A stretch of DNA of 59,559 nt from an uncultured Legionella sp. (GTDB taxonomy: Bacteria; Pseudomonadota; Gammaproteobacteria; Legionellales; Legionellaceae): NCBI GenBank assembly GCA_945952115.1, contig CAMFHA010000003.1, forward strand, positions 1 to 59,559, in the 5' to 3' direction. The translations under genes were made by a program, and so were the position numbers. Positions 9,148 through 17,508 of the stretch are shown here, piece by piece. The notes under the pieces were generated by a model. That model was not told where the DNA came from. It saw nothing but the letters and a program-made list of their open reading frames with translations, and ran no database searches. Within the stretch, counting starts at the first letter, position 1. Every line of letters begins with the position of its first letter.

Positions 9148-9496
9148 TTAGGCAACGAACATGACGACTCCGGTGACATTCCTTGTCTCCAACTCTTACT
9201 GCTATTAAATTAAGGCTATGACCTCGTCTTACGTCGTCCTCTGGTTTGACCTTCCAATTAGCCTTAAGTTTTACTTGACAATGCTAATTGGAGGCGACTT
9301 CAAGAGAGTAGGTAAATCAAAGAATATGCGTTCTAGATAAACAATTAATAACTTTAGGGACAGTTACCTAATAACTAGAACAAATATAGTAACTGTTCAA
9401 GGGACATGTTAAATTCTTTGTGAAAAGACATATTTGGGTTTAAATTGACTTCTTAAACTGCCTATCATGGCAGACACTAAAGCTCATTATATTTCT
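9148..9496. repeat. gene-free spacer with an inverted edge-repeat copy
   Basis: No gene is seen. Positions 9251-9279 are a reverse-orientation copy of the repeat at 15-43 (GTCAAGTAAAACTTAAGG on the minus strand), followed by another partial copy (GCTAATTGGAGG, about 9283-9294). The adjoining CTGGTTTGACC also occurs as the loop of the hairpin at 38200-38252, so this is a mosaic of dispersed repeats. Confidence 0.75.
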
Positions 9497-10180
9497 TTAA
9501 ATTTCAATTAATAATAAGTTGCTTTCAATAGATGCCTGCAGTGTTATCTCATCGGTATCTGTAATTTCAGCACCATCGCCTTGACTAAGCTCAATACCAT
9601 TAACCAGTAATTGACCTTTAGTAACCACAAGATAGGCGTTACTCTGTAGGTGATGTGAAATAGATTTGTTTTTTCCTAAACTGCTAGCAAAAATCCTTGC
9701 ATCCTGATTAATTGTTAAAGGAGCATTTCCATCACCGGATACAAGCAATGATAAAGAATCACCTGTTTGGTTATTAGGAAATTGATGTGTATTCCAACTT
9801 GGTTTTAGATTAGTAGTCCGAGGTTTTACCCATATTTGAAACAATTTTGTTTCAATAGATTCGAGGTTATATTCGGAATGCAATATCCCTGTGCCTGCCG
9901 TCATAACTTGCACATTACCGGCCTCTGTTCTGCCTTCATTTCCTTGTGAATCTTTGTGCGTTATAGCTCCTTGGGTCACATAAGTAATAATTTCCATATT
10001 TCGATGTGGATGCGTAGAAAAGCCTGTACCTGGTTGAATGGTATCATCATTAATCACTCTAAGCGTACCAAAACCCATTCGCTGCGGATTGTAGTAATCA
10101 GAAAAACTAAAGTGATAATGAGTGTTAAGCCAACCGTGATCTGCAGTGCCTAAAGAATGATATGGATAAACAGTTATCAT
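9497..10180 (-). CDS. pirin family protein (cupin)
   Basis: Bicupin metalloprotein of the pirin/YhhW family; some members have quercetin 2,3-dioxygenase activity, but the cellular role is usually unknown. The 227-residue product carries the N-terminal cupin motif GTGFSTHPHRNMEIITYV (metal-binding His residues) followed by GNVQVMTAGTGILHSEYN with the Glu/His pair. The open frame runs further upstream, but the family begins MITVYPYHSLG; AGGA sits 8 nt before the ATG at 10180, and an adjacent ATG at 10183 is equally possible. Separated from fis by a terminator. Confidence 0.88.
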   Translation of the reverse strand: MITVYPYHSLGTADHGWLNTHYHFSFSDYYNPQRMGFGTLRVINDDTIQPGTGFSTHPHRNMEIITYVTQGAITHKDSQGNEGRTEAGNVQVMTAGTGILHSEYNLESIETKLFQIWVKPRTTNLKPSWNTHQFPNNQTGDSLSLLVSGDGNAPLTINQDARIFASSLGKNKSISHHLQSNAYLVVTKGQLLVNGIELSQGDGAEITDTDEITLQASIESNLLLIEI

Positions 10181-10261
10181 CATAATTCCTATAAACTTTA
10201 AAACAGTAGACTTCTTTTGAAAAAGGAGAAGGGAATTGTGTGCATCAAGCATGGCACGCAT

Positions 10262-10288
10262 AAAAAAAGAGCCTTTCGGCTCTTTTTA
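10262..10288 (-). terminator. Rho-independent terminator after fis
   Basis: AAAAAGAGCC (10264-10273), TTTC loop and GGCTCTTTTT (10278-10287), with T-runs on both sides, directly after the fis stop. Textbook and bidirectional. Confidence 0.93.
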
Positions 10289-10292
10289 TAAC

Positions 10293-10574
10293 TTAATCGC
10301 GTGTACCTACATACTTATCATCAAAATAACGTCGTAATTTAGTTCTTAAAGTTCCTCGACTAATTCCAAGCATTACAGCTGCTCGTGACTGATTGTACTT
10401 GCAATGTTCCATTACTGCACGAAATAAGGGTGTCTCAATTTCTTCAAGCACAAACTGGTATAAGTCAACAGGATCAGTTCCCTTAAGCTCTGAAAAATAT
10501 TTTTGTACTGAATGAGTTACGCTTTCGGCTAGTGAAGCAGTAGTATCACCTGCATCATTACTGATTGTTGTCAT
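10293..10574 (-). CDS. fis: Fis family DNA-binding regulator
   Basis: Small nucleoid-associated regulator that bends DNA and controls growth-phase genes. The 93-residue protein has a variable N-terminus, the dimerisation helices (DLYQFVLEEIETPLFRAVME) and a C-terminal helix-turn-helix (NQSRAAVMLGISRGTLRTKL). A strong AGGAGGAGC Shine-Dalgarno lies 8-11 nt before the ATG. Legionella encodes several Fis proteins that regulate growth-phase and effector genes; which paralogue this is cannot be read here. It is not next to dusB, unlike enterobacterial fis. Confidence 0.9.
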   Translation of the reverse strand: MTTISNDAGDTTASLAESVTHSVQKYFSELKGTDPVDLYQFVLEEIETPLFRAVMEHCKYNQSRAAVMLGISRGTLRTKLRRYFDDKYVGTRD

Positions 10575-10621
10575 TATTATTAGCTCCTCCTTTTAAAAAC
10601 AGTATATTACCGAATTGAACA

Positions 10622-10627
10622 ATTATA
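10622..10627 (-). promoter_or_regulatory. possible -10 element of the fis promoter
   Basis: TATAAT on the minus strand, about 48 bp before the fis ATG. The -35 region is a poor, T-rich match, so the promoter call is tentative. Confidence 0.4.
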
Positions 10628-10884
10628 GACAAGGGTAGAACAAAAAAAACTTATTAAAATTCAATAAAAACAATTGAGTATCAATGAAGTCGGATCCCTC
10701 GTTATCTCGTAGTTAACCTCATTCTCATTACGCTAATGTAATTTCGAGATAAAAAGTCATTTCGTTTAAATCCAGAAGTTTGTTCAATTAAGAGATTTTC
10801 GACATTCCTGCAAAAGCAAGAATGTCGCTTTAGCCCAAATGGCCGTGGATCATGCTACGCTCCAAGGCCTAGCGTTCAATAGGC
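10628..10884. repeat. gene-free spacer with a GACATTC hairpin
   Basis: No gene is seen in this spacer, which also carries the fis upstream region. Positions 10800-10827 form CGACATTC c TGC aaaa GCA a GAATGTCG, a REP-like stem-loop. Just before it lies an AT-rich stretch with TCTCGTAGTT and GAGATAAAAAG that I cannot assign. Confidence 0.6.
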
Positions 10885-12339
10885 TTAAAATTTTAACATT
10901 GAAGAATCAAAAGGTTTGCCATTCACAGTAAACTTACCTTGTTCTAAAGAAACTTCAATTACATAATCAGAACCAGATGCAACAATAAGACCGTTTTGCT
11001 CCATAGTACTGATCTGTTTATCCGCTTCCATTGTTGCCAATTGCTCATTACTAATTGTAGCTTGATTAGTTGAGGGATTAGCTGCTTGCATTTGTTGAAT
11101 CAACGTTTGTTGTAGATCGGGCTGTTTTGCTAATTGCTGTAATACTGATTGCTGTATTATTTGTTTGATTAAAGCAGCTGGTGCTTTTAATTTAGCATTC
11201 CCCTGAACTTTTTGTATTAATTCAAAAGGATCAGCATGATCACCTTTAGGTAAAGATACCAATAAATTACCATCAATGGATCCTTCAGGAATTTTGAAAT
11301 TACATTTAGAAATTTCAAATTCTGCCCCTCGACTAAATAATTTAGGTAACTCAGGCAACATAGCCATCATCGCTTGTTGACGTTCAGCTTCTGTGCCATT
11401 TTGCATTGCATTTGCTTGTTGATTTATTTTAGCTAATACATCAGCATCCAGATTTCTTAAACTCATCTCAAGCTCACCAGGACCATAGGTTTTCTGATTA
11501 GCTAAAATTGATTTTACTCCTAAACTAAAATGAGTATTAAACAGCTGATCATTAATATCACTATTAGAATTAAGAGTAAGATCTTTAACATTCACTATAG
11601 AAACTTTCTTTTCAGTAATATCAAAGGAAGGTAAATCAAAACTAGCATCACCTAGATACAATCCCGCTTTTGTTAGATGTAAATCATACTCAGTACTCAC
11701 CTTATCTAAAGTTACAAGAGTATCTCCTTTAGAAAACGTCATTCCTTCAAGAACCAAATCACCATCAACTTGATCTTTGCTTGAAGATACATTTAAATCG
11801 CTTTCTAAGCCTTTCCAAGCAAAAGTACCTGAACCATCTTTTGCAATTAATTTAAACTCGGGTACTTTTAATTCTAAAGAACTTCTTAAGAAATAATTAA
11901 CAAATATATTTAAGTCTAACCGAGGTTTAGTTGATTCTGGTGTAAACTGCTCATCAAATTGCTTAGCATATTGTGATGGAAAAGGAAATAATGCTTCTGC
12001 ATAACCTACACCAAATCGCAATGTATTATGACAAAAAATAAAGGGACCATGACAAATTTTAAGAGGCATCTCTGTTTGATAGTCTTGTGCAGCAATAGTT
12101 TGTGAATTTCCTTTGTCATCCTTCACAATGCGCTCTGGAATATGAAGACGCCATTTAACTTGAGCATCCGAGGAAAACCAACCTCTATGATAGTATTCTA
12201 TATTGGCAAATAAACCATTGGTTTGGTTAATTACTTCAATATTCTTTTTTATTGTCCTTTCAGTAAGTAAACCCATGCCATAATATCCACCAAGGATTAA
12301 AACAGCCAGGATAATTATTAATCCTGCAAGTTTTTTCAT
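10885..12339 (-). CDS. YdgA-like DUF945 family protein
   Basis: A 484-residue protein with one N-terminal membrane anchor (about 5-22, GLIIILAVLILGGYYG) and a large periplasmic part. The family signature is clear near the start (YYHRGWFSSDAQVKW), as is the repetitive beta-structure typical of DUF945/AsmA-like envelope proteins. A Gln-rich region (about 410-450) precedes the terminal domain. The upstream frame is open, but the ATG at 12339 has GGAGAAG 3-7 nt ahead. The molecular role of the family is poorly defined. Confidence 0.82.
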   Translation of the reverse strand: MKKLAGLIIILAVLILGGYYGMGLLTERTIKKNIEVINQTNGLFANIEYYHRGWFSSDAQVKWRLHIPERIVKDDKGNSQTIAAQDYQTEMPLKICHGPFIFCHNTLRFGVGYAEALFPFPSQYAKQFDEQFTPESTKPRLDLNIFVNYFLRSSLELKVPEFKLIAKDGSGTFAWKGLESDLNVSSSKDQVDGDLVLEGMTFSKGDTLVTLDKVSTEYDLHLTKAGLYLGDASFDLPSFDITEKKVSIVNVKDLTLNSNSDINDQLFNTHFSLGVKSILANQKTYGPGELEMSLRNLDADVLAKINQQANAMQNGTEAERQQAMMAMLPELPKLFSRGAEFEISKCNFKIPEGSIDGNLLVSLPKGDHADPFELIQKVQGNAKLKAPAALIKQIIQQSVLQQLAKQPDLQQTLIQQMQAANPSTNQATISNEQLATMEADKQISTMEQNGLIVASGSDYVIEVSLEQGKFTVNGKPFDSSMLKF

Positions 12340-12467
12340 TATCTTCTCCATATTATTAAATTGGTGCGTTTTATTTGATTGGATGTAAAACACCAGCAAA
12401 GTATAACAGTAAATAATATATACCCAAAATGTTTCAAGATCCGATTTTTGGTCTATTACATCTTAAA

Positions 12468-12581
12468 CCTAGAAAACGCAGTTGAATCTACTATGAGTGT
12501 CTACTGCACTGATTGTTCAAGAGATTTTGGGTATAAGAGAACAAGAAACGAATACAACCAGATTCAACTGCGTTTTCTAGG
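12468..12581. repeat. palindromic MITE-like element, copy 1
   Basis: A 114-bp element with perfect 21-bp terminal inverted repeats at 12468-12488 and 12561-12581 (begins CCTAGAAAACGCAGTTGAAT). About 65 bp of its left side, including TGTCTACTGCACTGATTG and TTCAAGAGATTTTG, match the right arm of the element at 33899-34078. No coding capacity. It lies between the 3' end of the MFS gene and the DUF945 gene. Confidence 0.88.
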
Positions 12582-12582
12582 A

Positions 12583-13857
12583 TTATGTATTAACTGGTGA
12601 GCAATTAGTTTCTTTAATGGTAAAAGCTAAGATTAATGCAATTAAAGAGCATATTGGTAGGAGCTTTAAACCCGCTTGAAAATCTGTTAACAATAAACTG
12701 TCTACATTATAAGCGCGCGCTCCAGCCACCGCATCAACTAAACGCCCAATCAAAGGCTGCAATAAAGCGCCAATAAATATAGAGGTCATATTAGTAAACG
12801 CAATGGAAGTACCTATTACATTGCGTTGATGTAATTCAGTAGATACTGCATAAGCAATAGCTACTCCTGTATTTGTCAAGCCAAAAATAAAAAATAAGAG
12901 ATAAGCTGAGGTTTTAGATAAATGAGGTGAAAAAACAAATAATGATGTAAAAATAAGACCAAAAACACTAGAAGCAATCATAATTGGTTTTCGTTTACCT
13001 ATGCGATCAGATAACCAACCTGATAAAGGACCACTTATTCCCCACCCAATAAAAATTAATCCCGTGGCGAATGCTGCAGCATGTGCACCCAAACCTCGTC
13101 CAAACTGTAAATAAGCAGGCCCGATTGCTTCACCAATTACAGCAGTGGGTCCAAATAAAAAACCAGCGTATAAAGCATTTAACCATGTTTGACGACAAGA
13201 AAGAATGATTTTTAAACTTTGAATAATACTAAGATGATTGATTAATCGAGTTTCATGATGATATTCATTGGGTTTATCTTGAATGAATTGATAGAGCAAA
13301 CCGGCTAAAGCAACAAATAAACAAGCTATAACAAGCATACTATGACGCCAACCTACATTGCTTACTAAAAAAGAAACAGGTGCCTCTCCTGCTGCTGCTC
13401 CTAGCATACCTAAAGACTGAGTCAATCCAGATAATAAACCAAGCATTGTAGGCGGAAACCATGAGGTTGCAAGGCGTAATGAACAGACAAAAGCAAATGC
13501 TGCACTAAAACCAATTAACATACGTCCAATCGATGCAGTCATTAAACCATCAGCAAGACCAAAAACACAGCAACCAAAAGCAGTAATTAATGACATTATC
13601 GTTAATAACCACCGAATACTTAAGCGATCGACTGTTAAACCAACAGGAATCTGCATCAAGATATAGGGTATATAAAAAGACGCTGTAAGAATTCCAAAAC
13701 CAGCCTCATTAATTCCAAAATCCATTTGTAAATATTTGTGCATTACTCCGGGTGCAACACGAGCTAAATAATCAGAGAAGTAAAACGCAGCTGCCAATCC
13801 CCAAACTAACCAGGCAAAACTTAAATAATTCTTATGTTGGTTACGAAGTGTATTCAT
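12583..13857 (-). CDS. MFS transporter (12 transmembrane helices)
   Basis: A 424-residue major facilitator superfamily permease with about 12 hydrophobic segments in two halves, beginning FAWLVWGLAAAFYFSDYLAR. The loop between helices 2 and 3 reads GLTVDRLSIRWLL, a variant of the G-x-x-x-D-R motif, and the second half has GPLSGWLSDRIGKRKP. Legionella encodes many such carriers (Pht and nitrate/sugar-phosphate-like groups) for amino acids and organic acids; the substrate here is unknown. Its 3' end abuts the palindromic element at 12468-12581. Confidence 0.88.
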   Translation of the reverse strand: MNTLRNQHKNYLSFAWLVWGLAAAFYFSDYLARVAPGVMHKYLQMDFGINEAGFGILTASFYIPYILMQIPVGLTVDRLSIRWLLTIMSLITAFGCCVFGLADGLMTASIGRMLIGFSAAFAFVCSLRLATSWFPPTMLGLLSGLTQSLGMLGAAAGEAPVSFLVSNVGWRHSMLVIACLFVALAGLLYQFIQDKPNEYHHETRLINHLSIIQSLKIILSCRQTWLNALYAGFLFGPTAVIGEAIGPAYLQFGRGLGAHAAAFATGLIFIGWGISGPLSGWLSDRIGKRKPIMIASSVFGLIFTSLFVFSPHLSKTSAYLLFFIFGLTNTGVAIAYAVSTELHQRNVIGTSIAFTNMTSIFIGALLQPLIGRLVDAVAGARAYNVDSLLLTDFQAGLKLLPICSLIALILAFTIKETNCSPVNT

Positions 13858-14153
13858 AAATTGATGTCACATCCTATTAAAATCCACTTAATTAACATTC
13901 AGAAAACACTCGTTTAAAATCAAGACTCCAATTAAACAAAAGCGCGCTGCCTTTTTTATGGATCTTCTGAACAATATATTATCAAAAATTGTAACTCATT
14001 ATACTTAAGTTGTAAATTATTTCAACACAGCAAACTGCTTAAAACCTCCAAGTAAATTAAAAAAATTTTTAAACAAATCTTATAAAGTTAGCCTGGAAAT
14101 ACAATGAAAAACAAACTACACTTTGATTAAAAATAAACCACAAAGGAATGTAT

Positions 14154-14378
14154 ATGAAAGGACTCCTTATTGCAGGAATTATTGTATTAACTACAGGCTG
14201 TTGCAGTAATGGTGTTATAGAATATCAACAAGTTAGTGTGGTACCAGTTAAAACAGTCTCTGTGGTGCCTGTGGTTACAAAAGTAAATTTTGTTCCCGTC
14301 CAACCCATTGTACAACCTGTTTTGGTAGATTATGTTGAACCTATTAATGTAACAACAACTAAGATTGATTTTTATTAA
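14154..14378 (+). CDS. small Val/Pro-rich lipoprotein
   Basis: A 74-residue predicted lipoprotein. The signal peptide ends LTTGC, leaving a mature protein starting CCSNGV with two adjacent Cys. The rest is a low-complexity run of Val-Pro repeats (VSVVPVKTVSVVPVV, then FVPVQPIVQPV). An ATG at 14148 lies only 0-1 nt after AGGA, so the ATG at 14154 is preferred. Upstream of the SidF-like gene on the same strand. No family recognised. Confidence 0.7.
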   Translation: MKGLLIAGIIVLTTGCCSNGVIEYQQVSVVPVKTVSVVPVVTKVNFVPVQPIVQPVLVDYVEPINVTTTKIDFY

Positions 14379-14447
14379 TCTCTTACATAAGGTTCACATC
14401 AGATTTAAGTGGTACTATTAACATTAATAGATTCGATTGGAGATGCG

Positions 14448-17342
14448 ATGTCAGTAAAAAGCCTCTATCAAGAATTAATAAGGAAAAGCACTCTTGAAGA
14501 ATATCAAACAGTATTTTCTAAAGCACGAAATGACATCAAAATCGCTCTATTTCAAAAGCTTTTATATCAAGCAGGAGAAAATAAGCCAGAAGCGAAAAAA
14601 GCTTTAGAAAGTATATTAAGCATAAAAGAATCTACTTTTTATGATTCTTTAGAACCCGAATTAAAGAAGCTAATGGCGATAGAACAACAACGTTATAACG
14701 TAGCCAAAGCCAATGCTCTTTATCAAGATTTTTTATATCAAAAAGCCTTAGAAAATGCTGCATTAACTCCTGACAATCTATTATTTGATCCCCAGGGGCG
14801 TTTAGTTTATCAACTAACTCTTAATGAACAACAACAAAATGAAGTACTCCAAAATATAGAAACTAGTCTAGGGATACAACAAGCTAATACAGCAAGAAAT
14901 TATAATGAAATAAAAAGCAGATTAAAAGATTTACTAGGAGGCCGCACACCTACAGATACTACCTTATGTTCTATTGATCTAAGCGGGCAGGAGCCACCAA
15001 CTAAAAACTCAAATGCTTACACTACAATAAGAACTGCTTATAAAAATAGATATGGAGATATTAACAACATTCCTGATCATAAAAGAACAAGTATTGTTGC
15101 TTCTTTTGAAGAAACATATGCCCATATGATTTTAATGGCAAATACTTATGAATATCGCTCAAGGAATTTTGATCCTGAAGGGATTGGAGTACGAATTAAC
15201 CCGCAAGCATGGAAGAGCATTCACCAAAATGCTGCATTCACCATTCAAGATAAAGCGGCAGAAATATATAAAGAAGCAATAAAAAAAGCGACGAAAAATG
15301 GCGAAATTGATACCAAGAAAGTGAACGCTGTTCTAGGAGAAAAAAGAAAATTTTTAGCTGACTTTGCGAAAGAAACTATTATAAAAGAAATGATTAAACA
15401 GCTAAAAGCTCCACCGCAAAATTACAATCGAGAGCAAATTCTTGGATACATGCAAAACTTATGTCAACGTTTAGATAAGCATCATACATTTACTGAACAT
15501 ACTGCTACAGGTTTTGATTATTTTTATACTTCTGATTATTTGCAGCAAGGGATGTTAATAACAAAAACCAAAGATACGGCTCATGGCAAGCCTTCGTTTA
15601 AAGAAAATGGAGAAGAAGATCAAGCTGCTTTTAGACGAGTCACTTACACTTATCGTGATAAAGAAGGAAATCTGCTTCCTACTAATAAAGTAAGTGCACG
15701 TATTCCTTCTCCTGCATTAGTTTTTAATGAACACATGTCCGATGAGGATATTAGAAAAGATCTACATGGTAAATATGGCTTTTTGCATAATGAAATGCGT
15801 GCTATGCGTGGTGGAAAACATGGGCCCGTAGTGGAGAATTTATTCACTTCATTTCATGGAAATTTATTTGAATCAATTCCTCCAGAATCAACTAATAATC
15901 GCCAAAGAACGACTGCCTTGCGTATGATGGAAGCAATGCATGAATTTAATGCCAAACAATTTAAAAACAATGCAGAAAACAATGATTTTTTATACGTACA
16001 AAATATTGGAACAAATCGACACACGGTAGCCTTAGGTTATAGAGTCGATAGAGATCTAGGTGGCTCTGTAGAATTGGATGATATTACCCTAAGTGCCGAA
16101 ATTGCAATGCTGTATAGTTTGCAAGAAAATAGTGCTTATTTAAGTGATAAAGTAAAAGATCAACTTGATAACATTAACAAAGAAGTACTAATACACTATA
16201 AAGCATTTTTAGATAGAGATCCGCGTGAAACCTATTTTGCCGAATCAGATGAAGGCCTATCTTTAATCAAAAACATTCGTGATTTTAAACAATCACTAAG
16301 TAATCAATTAAAAAATGAAGAGCTCGATGCCGATGATTTACCTTCATTAACCTCTAATGCCTTAGCTAAAATGCTTGCTAGTAATCAACATTGGGATCCA
16401 CGCTATGGTCAACTTGCACAAGCACTTAGTATGTATGCTGAGTGGGCTTCAACTGGTGGTTGTAAAAGCGGGAATGAGCGCAATCAAGATGTGATGGCGC
16501 GCTTTGCACTCTTAACAAGTATACATGAACGAGTAGAGCACGATGGAAACATGAATTATTTACAAGAACATGAAAAGGAAATTTATAGACAACTACACGC
16601 TTATGCTAAAGGAGAAACACCCGATCCTGATCAATTAAGAGCAGCAATTAGCGTGTCTGTAGCCGAATGCAATATGCATGGGGGAGTTTCTCATATTTCA
16701 CGAGAAGATCAAGGAGGCGCCGCTAAAATTAACAGTTTTTCATTTCTACAAAATATCAAAAATCCTTATATTTATTGGGCTGCTAATATAACAATTGCTG
16801 TAGTTGGTACTTTATTTGGGATAGCTGCAGCATTAACATTGATCGGAATTCCTATTGCAAAAAAAATTTTTAATGAATTACAATCCAATCTCATAGATAC
16901 AAACAATGCTGCGGATAGAGAAATGAATCTTAATTCAGCATCAGCAAGTAAAACTCAAGCACATAAAAATCAGGATAAACGAACCAGAGAGGTCATAAAA
17001 GAAGTATTAAACGATGATCCTTTATTTAAAGACAATCCATTGACTAAACAAGAAATAGCTGGATTTAAAGAAAATAAAGAGCTGACTACAGCAGCTCATG
17101 AACCACATCAAAAAAATCCTTTACACACAAAAAGTAGTAGTTCGAATATCTCCATACAACTTGCTAATAATAATTCTGATCGAGCTAAAGAAGAGTTATT
17201 ATTAGCAATAGCACATGAAAAGCAGCGCCAGGAAGAGAAAAAAGAACGTTTTAGTAACACGCCTTCTCCAGCGATCGAGATACCATCTGTTATACAAGAA
17301 GCAGAACAACAACAGCAAGAAAACAACACATTGGTCGTCTAA
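14448..17342 (+). CDS. sidF: SidF-like phosphoinositide phosphatase, probable Dot/Icm effector
   Basis: A 964-residue protein that I read as a homologue of Legionella SidF, a Dot/Icm-translocated phosphatase that removes the D3 phosphate from PI(3,4)P2 and PI(3,4,5)P3 on the Legionella-containing vacuole. What is visible: C672-K-S-G-N-E-R678, a CX5R phosphatase signature of the CKSGxxR type; about 770 residues of helical, charged N-terminal region; a long hydrophobic stretch at about 774-805 fitting one or two membrane helices; and a polar, Glu-rich C-terminus (EEKKERF, then EAEQQQQEN) like Dot/Icm signals. GGAG lies 6 nt before the ATG at 14448; the frame opens further upstream. SidF is 912 residues with the same order, and in L. 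pneumophila a papain-like gene lies nearby. The orthology is from memory, not a search. Confidence 0.78.
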   Translation: MSVKSLYQELIRKSTLEEYQTVFSKARNDIKIALFQKLLYQAGENKPEAKKALESILSIKESTFYDSLEPELKKLMAIEQQRYNVAKANALYQDFLYQKALENAALTPDNLLFDPQGRLVYQLTLNEQQQNEVLQNIETSLGIQQANTARNYNEIKSRLKDLLGGRTPTDTTLCSIDLSGQEPPTKNSNAYTTIRTAYKNRYGDINNIPDHKRTSIVASFEETYAHMILMANTYEYRSRNFDPEGIGVRINPQAWKSIHQNAAFTIQDKAAEIYKEAIKKATKNGEIDTKKVNAVLGEKRKFLADFAKETIIKEMIKQLKAPPQNYNREQILGYMQNLCQRLDKHHTFTEHTATGFDYFYTSDYLQQGMLITKTKDTAHGKPSFKENGEEDQAAFRRVTYTYRDKEGNLLPTNKVSARIPSPALVFNEHMSDEDIRKDLHGKYGFLHNEMRAMRGGKHGPVVENLFTSFHGNLFESIPPESTNNRQRTTALRMMEAMHEFNAKQFKNNAENNDFLYVQNIGTNRHTVALGYRVDRDLGGSVELDDITLSAEIAMLYSLQENSAYLSDKVKDQLDNINKEVLIHYKAFLDRDPRETYFAESDEGLSLIKNIRDFKQSLSNQLKNEELDADDLPSLTSNALAKMLASNQHWDPRYGQLAQALSMYAEWASTGGCKSGNERNQDVMARFALLTSIHERVEHDGNMNYLQEHEKEIYRQLHAYAKGETPDPDQLRAAISVSVAECNMHGGVSHISREDQGGAAKINSFSFLQNIKNPYIYWAANITIAVVGTLFGIAAALTLIGIPIAKKIFNELQSNLIDTNNAADREMNLNSASASKTQAHKNQDKRTREVIKEVLNDDPLFKDNPLTKQEIAGFKENKELTTAAHEPHQKNPLHTKSSSSNISIQLANNNSDRAKEELLLAIAHEKQRQEEKKERFSNTPSPAIEIPSVIQEAEQQQQENNTLVV

Positions 17343-17438
17343 TCATATAAGAGCTATACAAAAGACTTATAATCATTATTTATCGTATCTTTACTGATTA
17401 TTTTAATGATGATGACCTTTCTTCTTTTAATGACCTTA

Positions 17439-17467
17439 TTGAAAAATTTTAATACATAAAGTATAAT
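17439..17467 (+). promoter_or_regulatory. predicted sigma-70 promoter of the C1 protease gene
   Basis: TTGAAA (17439-17444), a 17-bp spacer and TATAAT (17462-17467), 42 bp before the protease ATG. An AGGAG Shine-Dalgarno lies between. The gene thus has its own promoter, separate from the SidF-like gene. Confidence 0.75.
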
Positions 17468-17508
17468 GAAAACCCTTTTAAGGCATCGATATTCAGGAGA
17501 ATAGGTTA

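Noticed and set aside
12379..12600. 73-residue plus-strand frame between the MFS and DUF945 genes
   Set aside because: It runs through the MITE-like element, has no ribosome site and no recognisable protein; it is repeat DNA that happens to be open.
14390..14418. promoter directly before the SidF-like gene
   Set aside because: A TACTAT -10 is present, but the nearest -35-like TTCACA is spaced only 14 bp, so I did not list it.
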